A stretch of 64,000 nucleotides of DNA from contig JACRHT010000011.1 of assembly GCA_016217545.1 (NCBI GenBank), positions 1 through 64,000 of the forward strand, read 5' to 3'. Position 1 is the first letter of the stretch. Each line of letters opens with the position of its first letter. The position numbers and the translations under genes were made by a program. This stretch comes from Opitutia bacterium. Lineage in GTDB: Bacteria > Verrucomicrobiota > Verrucomicrobiia > Opitutales > Opitutaceae. Positions 7,538 to 15,779 of the stretch are shown here, piece after piece. The notes below the pieces were generated by a model, which was not told the DNA's origin, ran no database searches, and saw nothing but the letters and a program-made list of their open reading frames with translations.

Positions 7538-8224
7538 ATGCCCAGAATCCTCTCCGCCCTCGTTCTTGCGATAACCCTCGCTCTGCTTTCCGGCTGCGCG
7601 ACCTATAGTCCCGTCGGCCTCGCGCCCCAAATCGAGTCAGCGCTACCGGGCGCCTCGATCGCGAACACGGATCGGCCCGCCGTGGATCTGTTCGTCTACT
7701 CCACCAGCGACGCAACTTTCGGCATTCTGGGCGGCGCCATCGGCGGCGCGTTGTCCGCGGGCATGGGCGACAAGGCCGTGAATGATGAACTGCGCGCGGC
7801 CGGAGTCGTCTTCCCCAACGAACTGCTCCGCACCCGCCTGCTCGAGCGGTTGCGCACCAAACACCAAGTCACGGCGCTCGGCAGCGAGGGCGTTGCGCTC
7901 GATGCCGAGAAACGCGGCTTCGCGCCGGCGGCTTCGACCACCTCCGCCCGCTACATTCTGGATACTGACGCCGGCTGGATGTGCTCCTACCTGCCGTTGA
8001 ACTGGGGACGCTATCAGTTCCAAATTTTCTTCTCCGTCCGCCTGCTCGACCGCGCGACCGGTAAGGTCCTCTTCGACGAGCGCTATCTCTGGCGGACACC
8101 GAAGGAACTCGGTTATCCCTCGCGCAAGGAATTCACGACCGACGAGCAAAAGGGCGTCAAAGCCCAGCTCGCCGCCGCCGTGGCGGCCGCCGAAGCTCAC
8201 TTCGCCGAGAAACTAAAACTCTGA
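7538..8224 (+). CDS. Outer-membrane lipoprotein, unknown function
   Basis: 228 residues with a lipoprotein signal: MPRI, a hydrophobic stretch and the lipobox LLSGC with Cys20. Residues just after the Cys are Ala-Thr, compatible with outer-membrane sorting. A glycine-rich hydrophobic patch (FGILGGAIGGALSAGMGD) lies near 65-82, reminiscent of glycine-zipper segments. The remainder has a charged helix and a C-terminal domain with a GRYQFQIFFSVRLLDRATGK strand region. The family was not recognised. It lies 159 bp after rsmH on the same strand. Confidence 0.7.
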   Translation: MPRILSALVLAITLALLSGCATYSPVGLAPQIESALPGASIANTDRPAVDLFVYSTSDATFGILGGAIGGALSAGMGDKAVNDELRAAGVVFPNELLRTRLLERLRTKHQVTALGSEGVALDAEKRGFAPAASTTSARYILDTDAGWMCSYLPLNWGRYQFQIFFSVRLLDRATGKVLFDERYLWRTPKELGYPSRKEFTTDEQKGVKAQLAAAVAAAEAHFAEKLKL

Positions 8225-8371
8225 CGCGAGCGCCAAAACTCACACCGCCTCGGCACGCGCCCCGCGTCTGTCGCCGTCTCTGCAACGACTGACCCAAGTC
8301 GCGGCAGTTTTCATCTGAAACACATCGCCGCTTCACGCGGGCTTCACTCGCCTGAGCCACCGTCGGCTCCC

Positions 8372-8845
8372 ATGAAAGCACCCGGCATGAAACGCCACAC
8401 CGCCCTGCTCGCCCAGATATTCATCGTGCTGTGGGGCGTCGCTACGCTGGCCTTCCTGCTCGGCGAGCCGCATCTCGAAGGACGCAACGCGCACGCGACG
8501 ACGTTTCAGATCTACTTCCACGACCCGTTCCTCGCCTATGTCTACGTCGGTTCGCTGCCGTTCTTCGTGGCGCTCCACCGCGCGTTTAGGCTCTTCGGCG
8601 AAGTCAGGCGCTCCGGCGCTTTCTCTTCCGCGACCGTGGACGCCCTGCGCACCATCCAGCGTTGCGCGCTGATCCTCCTCGGCTTCGTTGCCGGAGGAGT
8701 GATCATCATCTTCCTCAGCGGCGATCCTGACGACCGCCCCGCGGGCTTCTTCCTCGCTCTGCTCGTCGCGTCGGCCACCAGCGCCGTCGCCGCCGCTTCC
8801 TCCCGGTTCGCACGTCATCTACAACGCGCTTTGGCTGACCGCTGA
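8372..8845 (+). CDS. DUF2975-type integral membrane protein
   Basis: 157 residues with four predicted membrane segments (about 10-30, 48-67, 95-117 and 124-145). The segment order, with AYVYVGSLPFFVALHRAFRLF and FSSATVDALRTIQRCAL between helices 2 and 3, matches the DUF2975 pattern. Members are often found with small Xre-type regulators, but none is next to this copy. The last codons and the stop fall inside a run of heptamer repeats at 8834-8868, so the true original C-terminus may have been altered by repeat growth. An alternative start is the second Met at 8387. Confidence 0.75.
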   Translation: MKAPGMKRHTALLAQIFIVLWGVATLAFLLGEPHLEGRNAHATTFQIYFHDPFLAYVYVGSLPFFVALHRAFRLFGEVRRSGAFSSATVDALRTIQRCALILLGFVAGGVIIIFLSGDPDDRPAGFFLALLVASATSAVAAASSRFARHLQRALADR

Positions 8846-8868
8846 CAGCTGAGCGCTGAACGCTCCCT
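8834..8868. repeat. Heptamer tandem repeat overlapping a stop codon
   Basis: Five consecutive seven-base units of consensus GCTGANC. The stop codon of the DUF2975 gene is inside the second unit. The inverse of the unit (GNTCAGC) matches the repeats at 60457-60484. Confidence 0.7.
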
Positions 8869-8918
8869 GCCATTGATATCGCTTTTCGCGCGGGGCCTGC
8901 GACACCTCAAAGCAGCAC

Positions 8919-9674
8919 ATGCCCGCCCGCACTTCCGTTGACCAGCGCTTCGAACTCTTCGACCACGCCATTGCGCAGATGGGGAAGCGTCTCGAGCGCG
9001 TGCGGCACCCGGAGCAGATGATGGAAGCGCTCGGCTGGGGCATGGCGGAACTCGAACGCACTTACGCCGAGACCCGCCGCAGCGTGCTGGCCAAGGTCGC
9101 GTGTCACTCCGGCTGCGATGCGTGCTGCCACGTGCCCATCGACGTGCAGGCGCATGAGGTCTTCTTCGCCGCGAACCACATCCAGCTCCACTTCCCGGCC
9201 GATGCCCTCGCGGCGCTCTTGGAACGCCTCGCCGTGCACCGCGCCAACATCGCCGCGCTGGCTCCCGGCGATCGCGATCTCATCCGCCAGCCGTGCGCGC
9301 TGCTGCGCGACGGCGCGTGCTCGATCTACGCCGGCCGCCCGCAGGCCTGCCGCACGCACCACAGCAGCGACGCGACTCTGTGCGCCGCCTACAACGACGA
9401 GGCGGGTGTCGAGATCGAGAAAGCCTACATCCCCGCCCTGCGCGCCCGCATGTTCGCGGTCATGCTCGGCGTCGACGAAGCGCTCGAGTCCGCCGGCTAC
9501 GACGAACGCTGCTACGACTACGGCTCCGCGCTGCACGAGGCTCTCACCAACAGCCTCTGCCTCTTGAATTGGATGCGCCGGCAAAACGCCTTTCCCGACT
9601 CCTGTCTCGCCTACCCCGACGAGCCGGCCGGGGGAGCGACGCTTCACGCGCGCGAGCCGCGGGATCTCCGGTAA
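8919..9674 (+). CDS. YkgJ-family cysteine cluster protein (zinc/iron-chelating domain), paralogue 1
   Basis: 251 residues, cytoplasmic. Residues 62-70 have C-x-x-x-C-x-x-C-C, and a second group is C-A-L-L-x-x-G-A-C-x-I-Y-x-x-R-P-x-A-C-R near 127-147. This is the signature of the YkgJ (CxxCxxCC) family, proposed to bind Zn or an Fe-S cluster. The function of the family is poorly known. A paralogue follows 42 bp downstream on the same strand, with the same motif spacing and the same C-terminal FPDSCLA stretch, so the pair arose by tandem duplication. Confidence 0.85.
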   Translation: MPARTSVDQRFELFDHAIAQMGKRLERVRHPEQMMEALGWGMAELERTYAETRRSVLAKVACHSGCDACCHVPIDVQAHEVFFAANHIQLHFPADALAALLERLAVHRANIAALAPGDRDLIRQPCALLRDGACSIYAGRPQACRTHHSSDATLCAAYNDEAGVEIEKAYIPALRARMFAVMLGVDEALESAGYDERCYDYGSALHEALTNSLCLLNWMRRQNAFPDSCLAYPDEPAGGATLHAREPRDLR

Positions 9675-9716
9675 TTGCATCGCTATCCGCCGCGCGCCTG
9701 CGACGCTAGGCGTCAC

Positions 9717-10424
9717 ATGCCCCCTCGTTCTCCCGTCGACCCACGCGTCGAGCTGTTCGACGGCACCGTCGCGGGGCTCACACCGCGCCTGCGCCGCCTG
9801 CGTTCACCCCACCAACTGATGGCGGCCCTGCGTTGGGGCATGGATGAACTGGATCGCGCCTTGAACGAGAGCCCCGCGGACGTCCGCGCCTCCATTGCGT
9901 GCCGCTCGGGCTGCGACTCCTGCTGCCGTGTGCCCGTCGACGTGCAGGCGCACGAAGTGTTGTTCGCGGCCGATCACATTCTCACCCATTTGGGAGCCGG
10001 CGCCGTCGAGCCTCTCATCGCCGCTCTCGCCGTGCACCGCGCGCGCGTGAGCGGGTTCGCCGTCGGCGAGCGCGATGCCAGCCGCCAACCCTGCGCGCTG
10101 CTGCATGACGGCTCGTGCACCATCTACGAGGGTCGGCCGCAACCCTGTCGCGCGCACCACACCAGCGACGCCGCCGTCTGCGCCGCCTCGCTCACCGACC
10201 CGGCCATCGACATCACCCAAGTCTACATTCCCGCCCTGCGCGCGCGGATGTTCGCCGTGATGCAGGGCGTCGATGAAGCCGTGGAGGCCGCCGGCTACGA
10301 CGACCGTTCCTACGACTTCGGCTCCGCCCTGCACGAGGCGCTCACCAACAGCGAGTGCCTCGACGTTTGGCTCCGTCATCAAAGCGCCTTCCCCGATTCC
10401 TGCCTCGCCAACCCGGGCGCGTGA
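9717..10424 (+). CDS. YkgJ-family cysteine cluster protein, paralogue 2
   Basis: 235 residues from the ATG at 9717 (MPPRSPVDPRVELFDGTVAG). It aligns with the preceding gene over its whole length: CRSGCDSCCRVPVDVQAHEV, then CALLHDGSCTIYEGRPQPCR, YIPALRARMFAVMQGVDEA and FPDSCLA are shared with few changes. All cluster cysteines are kept in both copies, so both are probably functional. The intergenic space is 42 bp, suggesting one transcript. The gene ends 26 bp from the convergent gene at 10451. Confidence 0.85.
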   Translation: MPPRSPVDPRVELFDGTVAGLTPRLRRLRSPHQLMAALRWGMDELDRALNESPADVRASIACRSGCDSCCRVPVDVQAHEVLFAADHILTHLGAGAVEPLIAALAVHRARVSGFAVGERDASRQPCALLHDGSCTIYEGRPQPCRAHHTSDAAVCAASLTDPAIDITQVYIPALRARMFAVMQGVDEAVEAAGYDDRSYDFGSALHEALTNSECLDVWLRHQSAFPDSCLANPGA

Positions 10425-10450
10425 TTCTCGGCCCGGGTCGGCGACGCGCC

Positions 10451-10873
10451 TCACGCCGTCTCGCGATTCGAATCCTCCGGTCGCGGCGCGTCCGCCGGCA
10501 GGGCGACGCCGGCTTTCTCCAATTCGCGGCGCAGCGCCGGCAGGTAGCGGTGCGGCAGGTCCTCGAGGTCGAACGTGAAATCCACTTCCACGCCCTCGTC
10601 CTCGAGGAAGAGCAGGATTTCGTCGAGTTCGTCGATGTCCTCGTCGAGGAAATGCTCGTCGATCACCGACTGGTTGCCCCGGTGCGGCACGAGGGTCGGC
10701 CAGAAACGGTCCGCCTCCGGCTCAGCCGCGTGGAGCGTCACCGGACCGTGCAGCCCGGCGCGCTCGATGCGCGCGGCGTAGTCGCTCAAGCGCGCGAACG
10801 CGAAGGCGAGATTCGCGAGCCGCGCCTGACGCAGCAGGGCTTCGCGTTGTTGGAGAAGATGGGAAAGGTTCAT
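10451..10873 (-). CDS. Hypothetical acidic protein
   Basis: 140 residues from the ATG at 10873 (MNLSHLLQQREALLRQARLA). It has an Ala/Leu/Arg-rich helical N-terminus and then a very acidic centre (EHFLDEDIDELDEILLFLED). A helix (LPALRRELEKAGVALP) lies near the end. No signal, membrane segment or known motif is visible. It is convergent with the YkgJ pair. The family is unknown to me, though coding potential is good on this strand. Confidence 0.6.
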   Translation of the reverse strand: MNLSHLLQQREALLRQARLANLAFAFARLSDYAARIERAGLHGPVTLHAAEPEADRFWPTLVPHRGNQSVIDEHFLDEDIDELDEILLFLEDEGVEVDFTFDLEDLPHRYLPALRRELEKAGVALPADAPRPEDSNRETA

Positions 10874-11261
10874 GGTGTATGGGTGCGGCCGAAGCCGCGG
10901 TTGAGGGTTTACGGTGTTGTCCATCGCACGGCCGAAACCAGTCACGCTCACGCCCAACGCCGCTGCCGGCATCTCTTTGGGCCTCTCGCTGTCCCGTCCT
11001 GTCGTTGCCTGACCTGCTATCTCGTAGAAGTCGCTAACGCAGAAACCTGAAACTCGTTGCCTGACTCAAATCACAGTCACGACCGTGCATCTGACCCGAC
11101 ATCGAACGTCCCTCTGATTCGGCACATTCGCGGATTCCGCAAGCGAATTCTCCTCTATGTCCGGATGCGCGCCGCGATTAACCGTCCAACTCGTTGGCCC
11201 AGCCGCCTCGCGGTCGCACGCGGCGGATTGCTCATCGTGATTGTCGCGCGGGCATGATGGG
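10874..11261. other. Intergenic region between divergent genes
   Basis: 388 bp with no supported gene. A CGTTGCCTGAC undecamer occurs twice, near 11002 and 11054, about 50 bp apart. The region should hold the promoters of the divergent genes at 10873 and 11262. The GC content dips in 11050-11180. Confidence 0.4.
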
Positions 11262-12017
11262 ATGCTCGCGATGATTTTTCTTCGCGCCGGTTTTGTCTCC
11301 CTCCTTGCGTTGCTCGCGACGCCTTCGCCCCTTTGCGCGGGCATTCTGGAGGACCGCGGCATCGAGGACGCCATCAACCGCTCGATCGTTTTCCGCGAAG
11401 TGTTGATCGACCGCAGCATGGTCCAGCTCTACGTGCGCTACGGACTCGTGGAAATGCGCGGGCAAGTCGCCGACGAGCGCGAGCGCGACCTGCTGACCTA
11501 TTTCGTCACCGCCCTCCCCGACGTGAAGCAGGTCGACAACCGCTTGTTCGTCGATTCACCGGACCGCCGGGCAACGGAGCGCTGGCGCGCCATCCGGCTG
11601 CGTTCGCTTCTCACCATGCAGGCGGGCATCGACGTCAGCCGCACCGAGATCGCCTTCGCCGGCGGCCGCTGGCAGCTCGTGGGCGAGGTCCATGACGACG
11701 CCGCTCGCGCGCTCATCGCCCAGCGCCTGCACGAAATCGCTCCCCAGGAAACACTCGCCACCGCCCTGATCCTCTCCACCGCCGCACCGACCAAAAGCGT
11801 GCGCGTCGACGATGCCTCGATCGGCGCGATCGTGCGCAGCACGCTCGAATCCGCCAGCGGGCTCGTCATCTCCGATCCGCAGGTCAGGTCCCAGAACGGC
11901 ATGGTCCTCATCCTCGGCACCGTCCCGACCGCGGCCGACAAGGCCCGCGCCAGTCAACTCGCCGCCGCCGCGCGCGGTGTGGTGTCGGTCGAGAACCGCC
12001 TCGAGTTGCGACCGTAG
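11262..12017 (+). CDS. Secreted BON-domain protein
   Basis: 251 residues with an N-terminal signal peptide (cleavage likely after LCA near residue 26). Three BON-like units follow: the first around GLVEMRGQVADERERDLLTY, the second around RWQLVGEVHDDAARALIAQR, and the third around MVLILGTVPTAADKARASQL and ending VVSVENRLEL. BON domains bind phospholipid surfaces and are found in periplasmic envelope-maintenance proteins such as OsmY. ATG codons at 11262 and 11271 are both possible; the downstream one has a GATGGGA sequence at a fair distance. Confidence 0.75.
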   Translation: MLAMIFLRAGFVSLLALLATPSPLCAGILEDRGIEDAINRSIVFREVLIDRSMVQLYVRYGLVEMRGQVADERERDLLTYFVTALPDVKQVDNRLFVDSPDRRATERWRAIRLRSLLTMQAGIDVSRTEIAFAGGRWQLVGEVHDDAARALIAQRLHEIAPQETLATALILSTAAPTKSVRVDDASIGAIVRSTLESASGLVISDPQVRSQNGMVLILGTVPTAADKARASQLAAAARGVVSVENRLELRP

Positions 12018-12129
12018 CGCGAGCGCGGCGCGGATTTTTCCGCCGGCGGCGAACGATATTGTCATACGCTCTTTTGCGTTCGATCTCACCGGCGCTGCCG
12101 CCAACTTGGCCCGTTCAATTTCGGGCCAC

Positions 12130-12825
12130 ATGGACACCTCCTTCCGCCTTTCACGGCGTGTTTTCATCTCCGCACTCGGGTTGATTCTCGCGCTCGCCGC
12201 GCCGCGAAACGCGCTGGCGCAGAACGTTCTCACCTGGGGCACGCCACAGCTCATCACCGGGAGCAGCGACGTCGTGAACACCGGCACGGAGTTCGGCGCG
12301 TTCACGGCGTATTCGTCGAACCTCGTCGTCAATGGCGTGACGTTCTACACGCTCGCCAACGCCACGAACTTCTCCGCGACATCTGCCGGCAACGTGTCGG
12401 ACTTCGGGGGATTCTCCAGCGGAGACGCCACCTACGATCATCTCGTCAACTCCGCCGTGTTCACGCCCGCCGACGGCTCGGCGCGATCGCTCACGATCGA
12501 CAATCTCGTCGTCGGCCACTCCTACACCGTGCAACTCTTCACGCCCGCATGGGACACGGATTGGCCCACGAAATACACCTCCGGCGCCAACACCGTCGAC
12601 ATGGGGAACACGGCGTCTGCTCCGACCTACGTGAGCGGCACCTTCACCGCCACCAGCACGAGCCTCACCATCGCCTATCAATCCACCACCGGATTCTACG
12701 GCATGCTCGCCGCCGCTTCGGTCCGTGACGTGTCCGCGGTCCCCGAGCCCTCCACTTACGCGGCGCTCGCCGGCGCGGCAGGCTTGATCGCCACCGCCGT
12801 CGTGCGCCGTCGCCGCCAGGCCTGA
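12130..12825 (+). CDS. PEP-CTERM sorted exported protein
   Basis: 231 residues. A signal peptide with MDTSFRLSRRVF and a hydrophobic core ends near ALAQ (residue 30). The mature part is Thr/Ser/Asn-rich and beta-type. The tail reads VPEPSTYAALAGAAGLIATA followed by V-V-R-R-R-R, the canonical PEP-CTERM signal: a VPEP motif, a transmembrane helix and an arginine cluster. Such proteins are processed by exosortase (EpsH/XrtA-type) and usually reach the surface or matrix. No exosortase gene is present in the window. Confidence 0.9.
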   Translation: MDTSFRLSRRVFISALGLILALAAPRNALAQNVLTWGTPQLITGSSDVVNTGTEFGAFTAYSSNLVVNGVTFYTLANATNFSATSAGNVSDFGGFSSGDATYDHLVNSAVFTPADGSARSLTIDNLVVGHSYTVQLFTPAWDTDWPTKYTSGANTVDMGNTASAPTYVSGTFTATSTSLTIAYQSTTGFYGMLAAASVRDVSAVPEPSTYAALAGAAGLIATAVVRRRRQA

Positions 12826-12883
12826 GCTTCGCGGCGGGAATCAACGCGCACTCTTGCCGCGCATTCCCGCTCCGATCCCTTGG

Positions 12884-12966
12884 TAGGGGCGCTTGCCCTC
12901 AAGCGCCCTATCGTGCGCGCGCGGCAAAATCGCAAAGGGCGGTCGCGGGCAACCGCCTCTGCCAGG
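12884..12966. repeat. Two dispersed GC-rich palindromes, copies 2 and 3
   Basis: The first (12884-12910) has arms TAGGGGCGCTTG and CAAGCGCCCTA with one bulged base. The second (about 12935-12966) is, on the opposite strand, nearly identical to copy 1 at 167-197 (AGAGGCGGTTGCCC shared). The two lie in opposite orientation in the gap between convergent genes, an arrangement typical of REP/BIME elements; they may also act as terminators. Confidence 0.6.
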
Positions 12967-12992
12967 CGAGAGCCGCCCGCGGCCGCGCCGGC

Positions 12993-14855
12993 TCACTTGT
13001 GCTCCTCGTAGTCGATCTCGATCTTGGCCGCGAACGCTTTCTTCTTCGCCGCGCCGTTGAAGCGGACGCTGTGCGAGAGTTCGTCGTAGACGAAACCGTT
13101 CTGCGCATCGGCTGACACAGGCTCGCCATCGACGAACACCCGCAGGCTCTTTCTCGCGAGCGTCGCACCTGGGTCGACCGGATCGAGCGCCACCGCCACG
13201 GTGTCCGCGATGCGGTCGCCGAGTGCGGCCAGCGGCGCCGAGAAATCGCTGTCGATGTTCAGCACCGTGCCGCCCGTGAGCTCCGCGGCACGGCGATGCG
13301 AGAGATTGGTGGACGAGACGACGGCGTGCATCTCGATTTTCCCGCGCTGATTACCCTTCACGATGATGAAGGGACGCACGACCCAGTAATTGATGTAGCT
13401 GTCGAGCGTCTGCCGCTGGTCGGGATGCTTCGCGTTGAAGGCCTGGATCAGCTCGGGGAGTTTTCCGTTCTCGACCCACTCGGCCTTGCGCGTGCCGTCG
13501 CGCTGCGGCTGCCAGGTGGCCATGCGCGTTTCCTCCTCATCCATGAAATAGACCACGATCGTCGTCGCTTCCGGGCGCAGCAGCGTGTGCCGGCCGGCCT
13601 GGTAGTCCGCCACGAAGTTATACACGGCGGTGAATGCGGTGCGATTATCGTCGCCGTTCGTGCCGACCTTCACGAGCTCCGCGAAAACCGCGTCCGGCGT
13701 CTGCGGCGTCACCCACGGCTGCGAGAGCGCCGGCAGCGTCACGAGCTGGCCGTTGCTGGCGACATCCTTCGACGTCCGCTTGGGCTGTTGTTTGCGATCC
13801 AGGACGAGCTGGCCCGTCGCGTCGAACTGCACGGAGTCGACGCGCTTGGCTTTGCGCTCTCCTTCGTTGACGAAATCCGTCGTGAGCACGCCGATGCGGT
13901 AATCGAGCTTCTTCTCGTCGAACAGCCGGCGGAAACGGCGGAGATTTTCCGCGATGCGCTGCTGATGCGGCGCCATCGAGCGCGAGCTGTTGATCACGAA
14001 GATGAGGTCGACTTCGCGACTGCGGCTGCGATCCGCAACCTTGTGCTTCGGGATGCGAACCGGCTCCACCGTCACGATCACCGAGTTCTCCACGCCGAGT
14101 TCGGGGTTGTTCTCATCGGTCGTGTAGTAATTGAAACGATCCTCGCCAACAAAACCGGGATTCGGCGCGTAGCTCAATTCCCCGGTGCGGGCGTCGAGCT
14201 TGGCCGTGCCGTGCTGCGCGTGGATTTTCGCGTCGAGCGCATACACGACTTTCGGATTCGCGACGGCGGCACGGTCGGCCTCGCGCATGAAATCCTGGTG
14301 ACTCGGAATCTTCTGCGTGACCGGCGTGTTCGGCCGCGTGGTGAGCGCGACGGCCGCGGCCGTCAGCGTGCGTTCGCGCGAACCCTTCACTGTGAATTGC
14401 TCGAGCTGCACCGGCGGCGGCGGGCGCACCTGGATGACGACGCGGTTCTCGTAGACGAGCCCGGACGTCGTGTTGCGCACGTTGTAGGTGAACGAATCCT
14501 CGCCCGTGAAATCCTCGTTCGCCTCGTAGGCAAAATAGCCGAAGCGCGAAGTCTTGTTGGCGAACAGGTCCGTGTCGTCGCCCTCGCCCGCCAGTCCCAC
14601 GCGCCCGAAGCGCGGCTCGGCGGTGATGGTGTAGACCAGATCGGCCGACGTGTCCGCCGTGAGGATCTCGGGCGCGACAACCAAACGACCGGACAAACGC
14701 CGCCCTTCGACTTCGAGCGTCGTCGGGCGCGGCGAAACGATTTTCTCCGCGCCGCCCGCATCGGACTGCGTCGCGCCATGCACGCACAGCGTCGCCGCGA
14801 GGAAAAAGAAGAACATCCGCACCGCGCCAGGCAGATTGGTCAGGCAGGTCGTCAT
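12993..14855 (-). CDS. Secreted von Willebrand factor A protein with Ig/cadherin-like repeats
   Basis: 620 residues. An N-terminal signal peptide (residues 10-27) is followed by two tandem Ig-like units. Both contain the F-x-G-E-D-x-F-x-Y signature of bacterial cadherin/Ig-like repeats: 116-124 reads FTGEDSFTY and 236-243 reads FVGEDRFNY. A vWA domain spans about 282-500, starting EVDLIFVINSSRSM. The usual MIDAS sequence DxSxS is NSSRS here, so metal binding may be altered. A downstream VYFMDEEETR strand is in the right place for the second MIDAS loop. The C-terminus has a short beta domain. The protein is probably periplasmic or surface-exposed and binds an unknown ligand. Confidence 0.8.
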   Translation of the reverse strand: MTTCLTNLPGAVRMFFFFLAATLCVHGATQSDAGGAEKIVSPRPTTLEVEGRRLSGRLVVAPEILTADTSADLVYTITAEPRFGRVGLAGEGDDTDLFANKTSRFGYFAYEANEDFTGEDSFTYNVRNTTSGLVYENRVVIQVRPPPPVQLEQFTVKGSRERTLTAAAVALTTRPNTPVTQKIPSHQDFMREADRAAVANPKVVYALDAKIHAQHGTAKLDARTGELSYAPNPGFVGEDRFNYYTTDENNPELGVENSVIVTVEPVRIPKHKVADRSRSREVDLIFVINSSRSMAPHQQRIAENLRRFRRLFDEKKLDYRIGVLTTDFVNEGERKAKRVDSVQFDATGQLVLDRKQQPKRTSKDVASNGQLVTLPALSQPWVTPQTPDAVFAELVKVGTNGDDNRTAFTAVYNFVADYQAGRHTLLRPEATTIVVYFMDEEETRMATWQPQRDGTRKAEWVENGKLPELIQAFNAKHPDQRQTLDSYINYWVVRPFIIVKGNQRGKIEMHAVVSSTNLSHRRAAELTGGTVLNIDSDFSAPLAALGDRIADTVAVALDPVDPGATLARKSLRVFVDGEPVSADAQNGFVYDELSHSVRFNGAAKKKAFAAKIEIDYEEHK

Positions 14856-15075
14856 GGTTGGAGGATAGTCTCCCTTAGTCTCAGACAGCCAGAACTAGTT
14901 CCGCGCCGCCACGAGTCCCCGCGTCGATTTTGTTCGGGACCACGTGCGCTTCCATCGCGGCGACCGGCGCAACGACGGCTACCCACTCATCGCCAATCGC
15001 ACCGGCGCGAAAAAACTCATGAGACGGGCGCGACTCCTGACACTACGCTGTCAGCGGTTCGTGCGACAAACAGTC

Positions 15076-15672
15076 ATGCGCGTCGCCAAGACCCTTTTCT
15101 ACGGAGCCTCCAGCCTCGATGGCTTTCTCGCCACAGCCGACGACAATATCGATTGGCTGCTGCAGTTCGGCAACGAGGCGACGACCTACACCGCGTTCAT
15201 CGCTGAAGTCGGCGCGCTCGCAATGGGCGCCGCGACCTACGAATGGCTGCTCCGCCATCACGTGCGCCCGAACACGCCCGAGGCGCAGCCGTGGCCCTAC
15301 GCGCAACCCACGTGGGTTTTCACGCACCGCGCCCTGCCGATCATGCCCGGTGCCGACGTGCGTTTCGCACGAGGCGACGTCGCTCCAATTCACGCCGCGA
15401 TGCGCGCCGCCGCGGGCGACCGGAACATCTGGATCGTCGGGGGCGGCGAGCTGCTCGGGCAATTCCTCGACGCCGGCTTGCTGGACGAATTGATCGTCCA
15501 GATCGCGCCCGTCACTCTCGGCGCCGGCAAGCCGCTGCTGCCGCGCGCGGTTCACACGCCGCCATTGCATCTGCTCTCGGTCGAGCGACTCGGCGACACC
15601 TTCGTCGAGATCCGCTACGCGGTGCCGCGCGGCCGGTCAGGATCGCCCTCGGTAGGCAACCGGCACCCATGA
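15076..15672 (+). CDS. RibD C-terminal / dihydrofolate-reductase-like protein, second copy
   Basis: 198 residues from the ATG at 15076 (MRVAKTLFYGASSLDGFLAT). Family landmarks are S-x-D-G-F, A-L-A-M-G-A-x-T-Y near 55, PTWVFTHR, the NIWIVGGGELLGQFLDAGLL stretch, and PVTLGAGKPLLP. These fit a NAD(P)H-dependent reductase of the RibD-C fold, related to but clearly diverged from the gene at 4542-5183. The longer frame upstream of 15076 does not look coding. Its stop overlaps the start of a 22-codon frame at 15669. Confidence 0.85.
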   Translation: MRVAKTLFYGASSLDGFLATADDNIDWLLQFGNEATTYTAFIAEVGALAMGAATYEWLLRHHVRPNTPEAQPWPYAQPTWVFTHRALPIMPGADVRFARGDVAPIHAAMRAAAGDRNIWIVGGGELLGQFLDAGLLDELIVQIAPVTLGAGKPLLPRAVHTPPLHLLSVERLGDTFVEIRYAVPRGRSGSPSVGNRHP

Positions 15673-15737
15673 TCGCTGCACTCATCGTCCTCGCCGCCTT
15701 GGTCTGCCTCGTCACGCTCGACAGCGGCGGCGACTAG
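15669..15737 (+). CDS. Possible 22-residue membrane peptide coupled to the upstream gene
   Basis: The sequence ATGA at 15669-15672 provides both the stop of the DHFR-like gene and a start codon. The frame encodes MIAALIVLAALVCLVTLDSG plus two residues: one hydrophobic helix and a short polar tail. The ATGA overlap is typical of translational coupling. There is no independent evidence of expression, so this is a candidate only. Confidence 0.3.
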   Translation: MIAALIVLAALVCLVTLDSGGD

Positions 15738-15779
15738 TCGGGCATTGCGAATGCGATCGATCGGTCTGCGGCCCCGGCC

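Noticed and set aside
13296-15206. Very long plus-strand open frame opposite the vWA gene
   Set aside because: It is extremely rich in Arg, His and Glu, has no family content, and mirrors a well-supported minus-strand gene.
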